This document shows positions 1-6,552 of a DNA stretch of 64,000 nucleotides, one piece after another (the first letter of the stretch is position 1; every line of letters begins with the position of its first letter). A program made the translations under genes and the position numbers. The DNA comes from Knoellia flava TL1 (GTDB lineage: Bacteria; Actinomycetota; Actinomycetes; Actinomycetales; Dermatophilaceae). The notes below the pieces were generated by a model. That model had not been told where the DNA came from. It did not search any database and saw only the letters and a program-made list of their open reading frames with translations. The stretch covers positions 62,001 through 126,000 of the forward strand of contig NZ_AVPI01000012.1 of the NCBI RefSeq assembly GCF_000768675.1. Direction: 5' to 3'.

Positions 1-1
1 C

Positions 2-541
2 CGGGACCCGACCTTCCGCGACCTCAACGACGACGCCTTTGCCGACCCCCGCCTCACGGTCGTCAACGCGGATGCCTTCGGGTGGCTGCGCGCCAACGAC
101 GAGCAGTTCGACGTCGTCGTCGCCGACATGCCCGACGCCGACGACGTGCCGACAGCCAAGCTCTACTCGGTCGAGACCTACGGCCTCGTCCGGCGCGCCC
201 TCGCGCCCGGCGGTCGGGTCGTCGTCCAGGCCGGCTCGCCCTACTTCGCCCGCGAGGCCTACTGGACCACCGCGGCGTCGCTGCGGACCGCGGGACTCAG
301 CCCGACGGCATACCACGTCGACGTCCCGTCGTTCGGTGACTGGGGGTTCTTCCTCGCGACTGCTGGGAGCGCCCCCGAGCTGCGGATGGCGCCGGACGCG
401 CCGCGGACCCGCTTCGTCGACGACGGCGTCCTCGCGGCAGCGCAGGTCTTCCCCAAGGACCGTGGAGTCCTCGACCTGACGCCCTCGACGCTGCTCGACC
501 CGGTCATTCTCGAGCGGCAGGGGACCTGGCGGGGCTACTGA
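2..541 (+). CDS. Spermidine synthase-like protein, C-terminal part (5' end outside window)
   Basis: The open frame runs in from the left edge and ends at TGA 539-541, so only the last ~179 residues are present. The segment DPRLTVVNADAFGWL followed by FDVVVADMPD is the part of the polyamine aminopropyltransferase (spermidine synthase) Rossmann fold that holds the decarboxy-AdoMet ribose contact and the catalytic Asp loop. Next comes the usual KLYSVETYGLVRRALAPGG helix. The family transfers aminopropyl groups to polyamines; many actinobacterial members carry an N-terminal membrane part, which cannot be judged here. It converges on the ASCH gene with only 8 nt between the stops, and no clear terminator is visible. 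Confidence 0.8.
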   Translation, partial: RDPTFRDLNDDAFADPRLTVVNADAFGWLRANDEQFDVVVADMPDADDVPTAKLYSVETYGLVRRALAPGGRVVVQAGSPYFAREAYWTTAASLRTAGLSPTAYHVDVPSFGDWGFFLATAGSAPELRMAPDAPRTRFVDDGVLAAAQVFPKDRGVLDLTPSTLLDPVILERQGTWRGY

Positions 542-549
542 CCGGGGCG

Positions 550-1050
550 TCAGTCCTCGTCGGTGTAGAGCACGCGGAAGCGCTCGCAGACGACGGGCAT
601 GTCGCGGGCGAAGCCGCGGTCGTGCGACGCCGTCTGCGTGAAGAAGCGCTCGTGCACCTCGCGCCAGTGGGCGAGCGAGAGGTCGCCCTCGCCCTCGAGC
701 CGGGCGTGCTCCTCGGTCACCTCGTCGAAGGGGACGAGGTCGACGTCGGTCGTCTCGAGGAGGGCGCGCGGACGGCCGGAGCCGTCGAGGACGATGCTCA
801 GCGCACCCTTCTCGGGCACCGGCTCGTTGTCGGCCTCGTAGTCCCACAGGGCGCTCGCGGTCGCCGTCTTGGTGCCCGCGAGGACCAGGGCGAGGAGCTC
901 GTCGGCCTGCTGCTCGTCGGCGCCGAACGACCACGCGGGCGGCGGCACGGAGTCGAGCGGCGTCGGGCCGAAGTAGGGCGAGGACACGTTGAGCTTCGCG
1001 TGCACCCGGGCCAGCTCCCAGAAGGTCGTCACCTGGTCGTCGTCGCTCAT
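550..1050 (-). CDS. ASCH domain-containing protein
   Basis: This is a 166-residue protein with the ASCH (ASC-1 homology) fold, a putative RNA- or modified-base-binding domain. Supporting residues are the AGTKTATASALWDYE segment and the later SLAHWREVHERFF stretch, both typical of the bacterial one-domain family. The length matches that family. I chose ATG 1050 over the upstream in-frame GTG 1059 because a TAGGGT -10 box lies 7 nt upstream of the ATG (1058-1063, reverse strand), which suggests a leaderless message starting at or next to the ATG. The substrate is unknown. Confidence 0.8.
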   Translation of the reverse strand: MSDDDQVTTFWELARVHAKLNVSSPYFGPTPLDSVPPPAWSFGADEQQADELLALVLAGTKTATASALWDYEADNEPVPEKGALSIVLDGSGRPRALLETTDVDLVPFDEVTEEHARLEGEGDLSLAHWREVHERFFTQTASHDRGFARDMPVVCERFRVLYTDED

Positions 1051-1057
1051 GCCGCAC

Positions 1058-1063
1058 ACCCTA
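1058..1063 (-). promoter_or_regulatory. -10 box of the ASCH gene (leaderless)
   Basis: TAGGGT reads on the minus strand and is followed by 7 nt and then the ATG at 1050. This matches the TANNNT-N6/7-ATG pattern of leaderless actinobacterial genes seen elsewhere in this window (2880, 8108, 42652, 58140). No convincing -35 was identified. Confidence 0.5.
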
Positions 1064-1110
1064 GGTGGACGCTCGGTCGTCCCGGACGGCCGTCAGACCA
1101 CACTGGCCCC

Positions 1111-1170
1111 ATGACGCCGAAAGCGACGACGAGTCCGACGCCGGGGACGACACGCAGGACGACGTCGTGA
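1111..1170 (+). CDS. Possible leader peptide upstream of the alcohol dehydrogenase
   Basis: This 19-codon frame (MTPKATTSPTPGTTRRTTS) starts at ATG 1111, six nt after a weak CACACT -10-like box at 1099-1104. It stops at TGA 1168-1170, which overlaps the GTG start of the dehydrogenase at 1167 as GTGA. That arrangement would allow a leaderless message with translational coupling into the dehydrogenase, which lacks a strong ribosome binding site of its own. Thr/Pro/Arg-rich peptides also arise by chance in high-GC DNA, so this is a suggestion only. Confidence 0.25.
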   Translation: MTPKATTSPTPGTTRRTTS

Positions 1171-2207
1171 AGGCGGTCGTGCACGACACCTTCGGCGGCC
1201 CGCTCGAGCTGCGCGACGTGCCCGACCCCGCCTGCCCCAGCGATGGTGTCGTCATCGCGGTCGGTGCGACCGGGGTGTGCCGGTCCGACTGGCACGCGTG
1301 GAAGGGCCATGACCCGGTCGACCTGCCGCACGTCCCGGGACACGAGCTCGCGGGCACGGTCGCCGAGGTCGGGCCCGAGGTCACGCGCTGGAGTGTCGGC
1401 GACCGGGTGACCGTGCCCTTCGTCTGCGGCTGCGGCCGGTGCGAGCTCTGCCTCGCGGGCGACGCCCAGGTCTGCCCCGACCAGACGCAGCCCGGCTTCA
1501 CGGGACCCGGGTCGTTCGCCGAGCGCGTCGCCATCAACGCCGCCGACGCCAACCTCGTCGGACTGCCCGACGCGGTCGGCTTCGTCACGGCCGCGTCGCT
1601 GGGGTGCCGGTTCGCCACCGCCTTCCGCGGGGTCGTCGCACACGGCCGGCTGCAGTCGGGGCAGGTCCTCGCCGTCCACGGGTGCGGCGGCGTCGGGCTC
1701 TCGGCGGTGATGATCGGTGCTGCGCTGGGTGCAGAGGTCGTCGCCGTGGACGTGAGCGAAGCGGCACGGGAGCGGGCCCGTGAGCTCGGCGCGGCATACG
1801 TCATCGATGCGAGTGGTAACCACGACACCGCGGCGACGATCCACGACCTCACCGGCGGCGCCCACGTCTCGATCGACGCCCTCGGCTCGTCCGCGACCGC
1901 GGTGGCCTCGGTCGGCAGTCTCAGGCGCCGGGGGAGGCACGTGCAGGTCGGCCTGCTGCTCGGCGACGCGGCGACCCCGCCGCTGCCGATGGACCGTGTC
2001 GTCGCGCACGAGCTCGAGGTCCACGGCTCGCACGGCATGGCCGCCCACGAGTACCCCGCGATGCTCGCCCTCGTCGAGGACGGCACGCTGCGACCGGACC
2101 TCCTCGTCGGCTCGGTCATCGGTCTCGACGGAGCCGGTGCGGCCCTCGGGGCGATGGACCACCCGCCCACGTCGGCGGGCATGACCGTCGTCGAGATCGG
2201 GCGATGA
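1167..2207 (+). CDS. Zinc-dependent alcohol dehydrogenase (MDR family)
   Basis: This is a 346-residue medium-chain dehydrogenase. The GroES-like catalytic domain has the zinc Cys in GVCRSDW, the HVPGHELAGTV motif with the GHE residues, and four structural-zinc cysteines in CGCGRCELCLAGDAQVC. The Rossmann domain has HGCGGVGLSAVMIGAALGA, followed by an acidic VAVDVSE end that favours NAD(H). It is close to the Zn-alcohol dehydrogenases often annotated as alcohol dehydrogenase/quinone reductase-like. The frame opens further upstream, but homology begins at VKAVVHDTFGG, so GTG 1167 is chosen. The physiological alcohol is not deducible. Confidence 0.85.
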   Translation: MKAVVHDTFGGPLELRDVPDPACPSDGVVIAVGATGVCRSDWHAWKGHDPVDLPHVPGHELAGTVAEVGPEVTRWSVGDRVTVPFVCGCGRCELCLAGDAQVCPDQTQPGFTGPGSFAERVAINAADANLVGLPDAVGFVTAASLGCRFATAFRGVVAHGRLQSGQVLAVHGCGGVGLSAVMIGAALGAEVVAVDVSEAARERARELGAAYVIDASGNHDTAATIHDLTGGAHVSIDALGSSATAVASVGSLRRRGRHVQVGLLLGDAATPPLPMDRVVAHELEVHGSHGMAAHEYPAMLALVEDGTLRPDLLVGSVIGLDGAGAALGAMDHPPTSAGMTVVEIGR

Positions 2208-2240
2208 CACGGGCTCGAACCGGTCCTTCCGGGGCCTGAT

Positions 2241-2270
2241 TTCGTTCGCGCGCAGGTGTCCGTGTAGCAT
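2241..2270 (+). promoter_or_regulatory. Putative promoter of the tRNA-Thr/tRNA-Met/rpmG unit
   Basis: A TTCGTT -35-like hexamer (2241-2246) is followed after 18 nt by TAGCAT (2265-2270), about 40 nt upstream of the mature tRNA-Thr 5' end. The match to TTGACN/TANNNT is moderate. Confidence 0.4.
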
Positions 2271-2311
2271 CGCCGTCGCACTCAGGCCGGGTCTGACCCG
2301 GGTCCTGGTCG

Positions 2312-2384
2312 GCCCCCTTAGCTCAGTCGGCAGAGCGTTTCCATGGTAAGGAAAAGGTCGTCGGTTCGATTCCGACAGGGGGCT
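2312..2384 (+). tRNA. thrT: tRNA-Thr (anticodon GGT)
   Basis: The sequence folds into a cloverleaf. The acceptor stem is GCCCCCT/AGGGGGC with T as discriminator. The D-arm is TAGCTCAGTCGGCAGAGC. The anticodon stem TTTCC/GGAAA encloses loop ATGGTAA (anticodon GGT), and the T-arm is GTCGG-TTCGATT-CCGAC. CCA is not encoded. The tRNA-Thr, tRNA-Met, rpmG, hadA/hadB order is the same as in Mycobacterium. Confidence 0.95.
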
Positions 2385-2428
2385 CTGGTCCGGTCCGACA
2401 CCATCGCGTGACGGGCCACGACCCCCAA

Positions 2429-2502
2429 GGCGGGGTAGCTCAGCTGGTTAGAGCGCACGACTCATAATCGTGAGGTCGCGGGATCGAGCCCCGCTCCCGC
2501 TA
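2429..2502 (+). tRNA. metT: tRNA-Met (anticodon CAT, elongator type)
   Basis: The cloverleaf has anticodon stem CACGA/TCGTG around loop CTCATAA (anticodon CAT) and a GCGGG/CCCGC T-stem. The anticodon stem lacks the three consecutive G-C pairs of initiator tRNA, so this is read as the elongator. The first and last acceptor pairs are G-U wobbles as read. A tRNA-Ile precursor with modified CAT is less likely given the conserved Thr-Met-rpmG order. Confidence 0.9.
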
Positions 2503-2536
2503 CTCAAGGCGATTTCGGGGAATACCCGGACTCGCG

Positions 2537-2542
2537 TACCCT
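2537..2542 (+). promoter_or_regulatory. Possible -10 box for rpmG
   Basis: TACCCT lies ~90 nt upstream of the rpmG ATG, between the tRNA-Met 3' end and the gene. It would give a start near 2549. No strong -35 is seen, and rpmG may instead be cotranscribed with the tRNAs. Confidence 0.3.
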
Positions 2543-2629
2543 GTTGTGCTGGCGTCGCGCGAACTCAAGATTCGTGAGCCGGCGCGACAGACCACCAGAT
2601 CACCTTTTTTCCGAGAGCAGGTTGCCCCG

Positions 2630-2797
2630 ATGGCCAAGGCCACTGACGTCCGCCCCAAGATCACCATGGCGTGCACGGAGTGCAAGGAGCGCAACTACAT
2701 CACCAAGAAGAACCGTCGGAACGACCCCGACCGTCTCGAGCTGGCGAAGTTCTGCCCCCGCTGCAAGAAGCACACCGAGCACCGCGAGACCCGCTGA
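2630..2797 (+). CDS. rpmG: 50S ribosomal protein L33 (zinc-ribbon form)
   Basis: This 55-residue L33 keeps both CXXC pairs (CTEC and CPRC), so it is the zinc-binding C+ form rather than the cysteine-free paralogue made under zinc starvation. The body [20 protein letters not shown] is typical. The frame is open to 2546, but ATG 2630 matches the family N-terminus ([18 protein letters not shown]). It follows tRNA-Thr and tRNA-Met and ends just before a strong hairpin. Confidence 0.95.
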   Translation: MAKATDVRPKITMACTECKERNYITKKNRRNDPDRLELAKFCPRCKKHTEHRETR

Positions 2798-2817
2798 CCC
2801 CAGCGCCTCGACGCACC

Positions 2818-2851
2818 GAAGCCGCCCCCACGAGTCGTGGAGGGCGGCTTC
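2818..2851 (+). terminator. rpmG terminator hairpin
   Basis: GAAGCCGCCC (2818-2827) pairs with GGGCGGCTTC (2842-2851) across a 14-nt loop that can extend the pairing. It lies 20 nt after the rpmG stop and 28 nt before the next promoter box. Confidence 0.75.
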
Positions 2852-2879
2852 GCCGTTCCGGGGCGTCGCGCGCGTTGCC

Positions 2880-2885
2880 TAGAGT
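2880..2885 (+). promoter_or_regulatory. -10 box of the hadA-like gene (leaderless)
   Basis: TAGAGT ends 6 nt before ATG 2892, and no ribosome binding site lies between them, so the message should be leaderless. Confidence 0.6.
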
Positions 2886-2891
2886 GTCCGC

Positions 2892-3341
2892 ATGCCCGTG
2901 AACGCAGACTTCCAGGGTCGGTCCTATCCGCCGAGCGGTCCGTATGCCGTGAGCGCGGCCGGCATCGCCGCCTTCGCCGACGCGGTCGGTTCCGACGACC
3001 CCCTGCACCACGACCCCGAGGTCGCGCGGGCGGCGGGCCACGCCGACGTCATCGCGCCGCCGACGTTCGCCGTCACGCTGGCGCAGCGCTGCGACGCCGC
3101 CTACGTCCAGGACCCCGACTCGGGCATCGACTACAGCCGGGTCGTCCACGGCGAGCAGCGGTTCGTCCACCACCGGCCGATCACGGCCGGCGACGAGGTG
3201 CTCGGCACCCTCACCGTCGACTCGATCCGATCGGCCGGCGGACACTCCATGATCACGACCCGCACCGAGCTCACGGTCGAGGGCGAGCCGGTGTGCACCT
3301 CGACCTCGACCATCGTCGTGCGAGGAGGGGAGGGCGCATGA
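2892..3341 (+). CDS. MaoC-family (R)-3-hydroxyacyl-thioester dehydratase, HadA-like subunit
   Basis: A 149-residue hot-dog-fold protein of the FAS1-like dehydratase/HadA group. In mycobacteria HadA pairs with HadB to dehydrate 3-hydroxyacyl-ACP in FAS-II fatty-acid elongation; HadA is the non-catalytic, substrate-binding partner. Visible features are YAVSAAGIAAFADAVGSDDPLHHDPEVARAAGH and the APPTFAVTLAQ helix. Its position directly after rpmG and its ATGA overlap with the HadB-like gene match the Mycobacterium rpmG2-hadA-hadB order. The organism may not make mycolates, so the real substrate could be an ordinary or branched acyl chain. Confidence 0.85.
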   Translation: MPVNADFQGRSYPPSGPYAVSAAGIAAFADAVGSDDPLHHDPEVARAAGHADVIAPPTFAVTLAQRCDAAYVQDPDSGIDYSRVVHGEQRFVHHRPITAGDEVLGTLTVDSIRSAGGHSMITTRTELTVEGEPVCTSTSTIVVRGGEGA

Positions 3342-3760
3342 GCATTCGCACCGCAGCCGAGACCCGGGCCGGAGACACCTTCGGGCCGCAGACCGTGCCA
3401 GTCGCCCGCGAGACCCTCGTCGCCTACGCCGATGCGTCCGGTGACCAGAACCCGATCCACCAGGACGAGGAGTTCGCCAAGGGTGTCGGCCTGCCCGACG
3501 TCATCGCCCACGGCATGTGGACCATGGGTGCCGCCGGCTCGGCCGTGTCCGCCTGGGCCGGTGGGGCGGACCGCGTCGTCGAGTTCGGCACCCGCTTCAC
3601 GAAGCCGGTCGTCGTGCCGGCCGGGGGCGCCCAGGTCGAGATCTCCGGGACGGTCAAGAGCGTCGACCCCGAGACCCGTCGCGCCGTCGTCGACCTGACC
3701 GTGACCGCCGCCGGCGACAAGGTCCTCGGGCGCTGTCTCGCGACCGTCCAGCTCGACTGA
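3338..3760 (+). CDS. MaoC-family dehydratase, HadB-like catalytic subunit
   Basis: This 140-residue single hot-dog protein carries the hydratase-2 motif with the catalytic Asp and His: DQNPIHQDEEFAKGVGLPD, then VIAHGMWTMG. It would form a heterodimer with the preceding HadA-like protein and supply the active site. The ATG overlaps the upstream stop (ATGA), and its own TGA overlaps the murB ATG, so the three genes are translationally coupled. No hadC homologue follows, unlike in mycobacteria. Confidence 0.88.
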   Translation: MSIRTAAETRAGDTFGPQTVPVARETLVAYADASGDQNPIHQDEEFAKGVGLPDVIAHGMWTMGAAGSAVSAWAGGADRVVEFGTRFTKPVVVPAGGAQVEISGTVKSVDPETRRAVVDLTVTAAGDKVLGRCLATVQLD

Positions 3761-4833
3761 TGCAGGAGCTTCACGACGCCCCGCTGGCCGAGCTGACGAC
3801 GATGCGGGTGGGTGGACCTGCCCGCCGGCTCGTCGTCGCCGAGACGATCGACGAGGTCGTCGACACCGTGCGCGAGGTCGACGACGCCGACGAGCCGCTG
3901 CTCGTCGTCGGGGGCGGGTCCAACCTCGTCATCGCCGACGCCGGCTTCCCCGGCACGGTCCTCCAGGTCGCGACGAGCGGCGTCGAGGTCGAGTCGGACG
4001 ACTCGTGCGGGGGAGCGATGGTCCGCGTCGCCGCCGGCGAGAACTGGGACGACCTCGTCGCACGCGCCGTCGCAGAGGGGTGGTCCGGGGTCGAGGCACT
4101 GTCCGGCATACCCGGTTCGACGGGGGCCACGCCGGTCCAGAACGTCGGCGCCTACGGCCAGGAGGTCGCCCAGACGATCGCGCGGGTGCGGGTCCTCGAC
4201 CGGCGGACCCAGGAGGTCCGGACGTTCAGCAACGCGGACTGCGCCTTCACCTACCGGCACTCCGTCTTCAAGGCGTCGTCGCGGTTCGTCGTCCTCGACG
4301 TCACCTTCCAGCTGCGCGTGGCGGACCGCTCCCAGCCGATCGCCTACGCCGACCTCGCCAAGGGGCTGGGCGTCGACGTCGGTGCGCGGGTGCCGCTCGC
4401 CGAGGCCCGTGAGGCCGTCCTCGAGCAACGGCGGAGGCGCGGGATGGTCATCGACGCCGACGACCACGACACGTGGAGCTGCGGGTCGTTCTTCACCAAC
4501 CCGATCATGTCCGCGGCTCGGTTCGACGCGCTCGCGGATCGCGTTCGCGCCGAGCTCGGAGACGACGCCGCCGAGCCGCCTCGCTTCCCCGACGCCAGTG
4601 GTGACGTCAAGACGAGTGCCGCGTGGCTCATCGACCGGGCCGGCTTCGGCAAGGGATTCGGTATGCCGGGCCCTGCCGCCCTCTCGACGAAGCACACCCT
4701 CGCGGTGACGAACCGCGGCTCGGCCACCGCCGCCGACGTCGCCGCCCTCGCGCGGCGGGTGCGCGACGGTGTCCACGACCGTTTCGGCGTGACGCTCGTC
4801 AACGAGCCCGTCTTCGTCGGCCACGAGCTCTGA
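3760..4833 (+). CDS. murB: UDP-N-acetylenolpyruvoylglucosamine reductase MurB
   Basis: A cytoplasmic FAD enzyme that reduces UDP-GlcNAc-enolpyruvate to UDP-MurNAc with NADPH, the second committed step of peptidoglycan synthesis. The 357 residues hold the N-terminal TTMRVGGPA motif, the FAD-binding VVGGGSNLV loop, GIPGSTGATPVQNVGAYGQE, a tyrosine-containing YRHSVFK, the catalytic-Ser segment CGSFFTNP, and the C-terminal AWLIDRAGF. The start ATG 3760 overlaps the stop of the dehydratase gene by one base. The GIPGST region uses a rare ATA codon inside a CGGCATAC octamer (4104-4111). Confidence 0.96.
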   Translation: MQELHDAPLAELTTMRVGGPARRLVVAETIDEVVDTVREVDDADEPLLVVGGGSNLVIADAGFPGTVLQVATSGVEVESDDSCGGAMVRVAAGENWDDLVARAVAEGWSGVEALSGIPGSTGATPVQNVGAYGQEVAQTIARVRVLDRRTQEVRTFSNADCAFTYRHSVFKASSRFVVLDVTFQLRVADRSQPIAYADLAKGLGVDVGARVPLAEAREAVLEQRRRRGMVIDADDHDTWSCGSFFTNPIMSAARFDALADRVRAELGDDAAEPPRFPDASGDVKTSAAWLIDRAGFGKGFGMPGPAALSTKHTLAVTNRGSATAADVAALARRVRDGVHDRFGVTLVNEPVFVGHEL

Positions 4834-4843
4834 GGAGGAGTCC

Positions 4844-4882
4844 GTGGAGCGTCAGCCACGAAACCTGAGGAGGGCCAGGTGA
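4844..4882 (+). CDS. Possible 12-codon coupling peptide before yjbQ
   Basis: A GTG at 4844 lies 3-4 nt after a strong GGAGGAG ribosome binding site that immediately follows the murB stop. Its frame (VERQPRNLRRAR) ends at TGA 4880-4882, overlapping the yjbQ GTG as GTGA. It could deliver ribosomes to yjbQ, but yjbQ also has its own AGGAGG, so the peptide may be accidental. Confidence 0.2.
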   Translation: MERQPRNLRRAR

Positions 4883-5283
4883 AGACCATCAACCTCGACG
4901 TCCGCACCGGTGGCAAGGACGTCGTGCTCGACCTCACCGACCGCTGCGCCGACTTCGTGCGCGACCTCGGCGACGGCCTGCTCCACGTCTTCGTACCGCA
5001 CGCGACCGCCGGCATAGCCATCATCGAGACCGGTGCGGGCTCCGACGACGACCTGCTGGCCGCTCTCGCCGACCTCCTGCCCGCCGACGACCGGTGGCGC
5101 CACCGTCACGGCAGCCCCGGCCACGGACGCTCGCACGTCATGCCCGGGCTCGTCCCGCCCTACGCCAGCGTGCCCGTCGACGGCGGACGCCTCGCCCTCG
5201 GCACCTGGCAGAGCATCTGCCTCGTCGACCTCAACGTCGACAACCACGACCGCACCGTCCGCCTCGACTTCCTCGCCGGCTGA
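4879..5283 (+). CDS. YjbQ family protein (UPF0047)
   Basis: A 134-residue protein of the UPF0047/YjbQ family; E. coli YjbQ has weak thiamine-phosphate synthase activity, but the true role is unsettled. Family motifs are present: VFVPHATAGIAIIETG, the HRHGSPGHGRSHVMPGL segment with its His cluster, and LALGTWQSICLVD near the C-terminus. The GTG start is preceded by AGGAGGG with good spacing, 45 nt after murB, so it is probably the last gene of the hadA-hadB-murB unit. Confidence 0.88.
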   Translation: MKTINLDVRTGGKDVVLDLTDRCADFVRDLGDGLLHVFVPHATAGIAIIETGAGSDDDLLAALADLLPADDRWRHRHGSPGHGRSHVMPGLVPPYASVPVDGGRLALGTWQSICLVDLNVDNHDRTVRLDFLAG

Positions 5284-5363
5284 GGCGTCCCGACATCCCA
5301 CGGGGGTCGTTCTCTGACAGCCGGCCGGCGCAGGCGGGCTGCTCCGCACCCACCTGCGTGAAG

Positions 5364-5380
5364 GGGGTGTCTTCGCTTCG
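5364..5380 (+). repeat. GGGGTGTCTTCGCTTCG repeat, copy 1
   Basis: This 17-nt intergenic element is repeated exactly at 5463-5479. Shorter inverted versions (AGCGAAGACACCCC type) lie on the far side of the HTH gene at 6372-6395 and 6454-6477. Both left copies are followed by a similar GACGTGACGC/GAGGTGACGC segment. Confidence 0.7.
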
Positions 5381-5462
5381 GGAGGTGACGCAGGCCCGTG
5401 TCACGCACCACTGACGCGCCGTCAGGGTCAGCGAGCGACGGGTACGCATACACCCCGTCTGG

Positions 5463-5479
5463 GGGGTGTCTTCGCTTCG
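5463..5479 (+). repeat. GGGGTGTCTTCGCTTCG repeat, copy 2
   Basis: An exact second copy of the element at 5364, 47 nt before the end of the convergent HTH gene. The rest of 5284-5525 shows no gene. Confidence 0.7.
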
Positions 5480-5525
5480 CGACGTGACGCACCGCTGCGG
5501 CGGGCATCGGGAACCCGAGGCTGGG

Positions 5526-6227
5526 TCAGGCGACCGCGTCGTCGGCGGGTCGTGCTTGTGAACCCGCGGACCACGCGTCGACGACCTGGCTCGACCTTCG
5601 TGACACGGGCACGCGCGCAGCGTGCGCTGGACCCCCTGCGTTCGCTGCGTCGGCGGCGGCGTCCGCCGCGTTGGCCGCGTCCGGCTCGTCCCCCACGTTC
5701 GCCGAGCTCGGTTCCTCAGGCACGACGGGACCCACGAGGTCCTGGTCCCAGAGCGGAAGGGGCCGTCGGGCGTACCACTTCGGCTCGTTCCCCAGACCTC
5801 GGACGAAGAACTCCCGGTGCCACCACCAACTCGGCGGGTTGTCGACCGCCTGCACGTCGTGGTGAGCGGGAAATCGCCGGCTCCCGCCGCGGACGCGTGC
5901 GACGAGCTCGCTCTCGCGCCACGAGCACGGCTCGACGACCTGGGCCGGCGATGACCCCTCCGGGGCCACGTGGACGAGGGCAATGCCGAAGCCCGTGCCG
6001 ACGAGCGCGCCGACGACATCGTCAAGGCTCGACCGCCCCGCGTCGGACTCCAGACGGGCCACTCGGCTGGCCGACCAGGTGCGCATCGCGGCGTAGGCCC
6101 GTTGGGAGAGGCCGAGCCGCCGCCGGTGGTCCCGGATGGCAAGACCGACGGCACCGGCAAGTGTGAGGGTGTCCACGGCGTCATGGAGGTCGGCGGCGCG
6201 TCGGGCCGCTCGCTGCTCAGGTGTCAT
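5526..6227 (-). CDS. XRE-type helix-turn-helix DNA-binding protein
   Basis: A 233-residue protein with an N-terminal cro/C1-type HTH at about residues 25-75 (LAIRDHRRRLGLSQRAYAAM, then SASRVARLESDAGRSSLDDVV). A middle domain contains PPSWWWHREFFVRGLGNEPKWYARRP and WDQDLVGPV. The C-terminal tail is low-complexity Ala/Asp. Related proteins are common singletons in Micrococcales; the target is unknown. ATG 6227 was chosen because the HTH begins soon after it; the frame stays open to 6347. The gene is bracketed on both sides by short GGGGTGTCTTC-type repeats. Confidence 0.7.
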   Translation of the reverse strand: MTPEQRAARRAADLHDAVDTLTLAGAVGLAIRDHRRRLGLSQRAYAAMRTWSASRVARLESDAGRSSLDDVVGALVGTGFGIALVHVAPEGSSPAQVVEPCSWRESELVARVRGGSRRFPAHHDVQAVDNPPSWWWHREFFVRGLGNEPKWYARRPLPLWDQDLVGPVVPEEPSSANVGDEPDAANAADAAADAANAGGPAHAARVPVSRRSSQVVDAWSAGSQARPADDAVA

Positions 6228-6371
6228 GGCTCGACGCTGCCGCCGCGTCGCTCTCCCGACCAGACCACGCTGGTGTTCCTGTGGACGGTCGCGTCTCGCC
6301 AAGCCACCTGTGGACGACCCGCCCGGAGAAACCACACGGAGACCCACAGCGCCGTGGCGACGTCATTGCCT

Positions 6372-6395
6372 CGGGTGGTGGAGCGAAGACACCCC
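6372..6395 (-). repeat. Inverted-orientation GGGGTGTCTTC repeat, copy 3
   Basis: On the plus strand it reads CGGGTGGTGGAGCGAAG then ACACCCC. Its reverse complement begins GGGGTGTCTTCGCT, matching the core of the left-hand copies. It differs from copy 4 by one base. Confidence 0.65.
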
Positions 6396-6453
6396 GCCCA
6401 GGCACCCCTCGAAGGGCAGCCGGTTCGATGAGCCCAGCCGGTTGCCGTTGCGT

Positions 6454-6477
6454 CGGGTGGTGGAGCAAAGACACCCC
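6454..6477 (-). repeat. Inverted-orientation GGGGTGTCTTC repeat, copy 4
   Basis: CGGGTGGTGGAGCAAAG then ACACCCC, 82 nt after copy 3 in the same orientation. Together copies 1-4 face inward around the HTH gene. Confidence 0.65.
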
Positions 6478-6552
6478 TCCACGTCCACCCGTGTGCGGCG
6501 GTCCCATGGTCCCGCCGCGACGACGACGAGCGACCTCCTGCGGCGCAGGAAG

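Larger units (their letters stand above)
6228..6552. other. Intergenic stretch with two direct repeats, no gene seen
   Basis: About 325 bases between the divergent HTH start and the end of the phosphoesterase gene. No convincing coding frame was found. It holds two near-identical elements (6372-6395 and 6454-6477) and should contain the HTH promoter. Base composition is slightly less GC-rich near 6240-6370. Confidence 0.6.

Noticed and set aside
622-1170. 182-codon plus-strand frame opposite the ASCH gene
   Set aside because: Only its last 19 codons (from ATG 1111) are worth noting as a possible leader peptide; the rest is antisense shadow.
5364-6477. GGGGTGTCTTC repeats as a CRISPR array
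   Set aside because: Only four copies, in two orientations, with uneven spacing and a gene between them.
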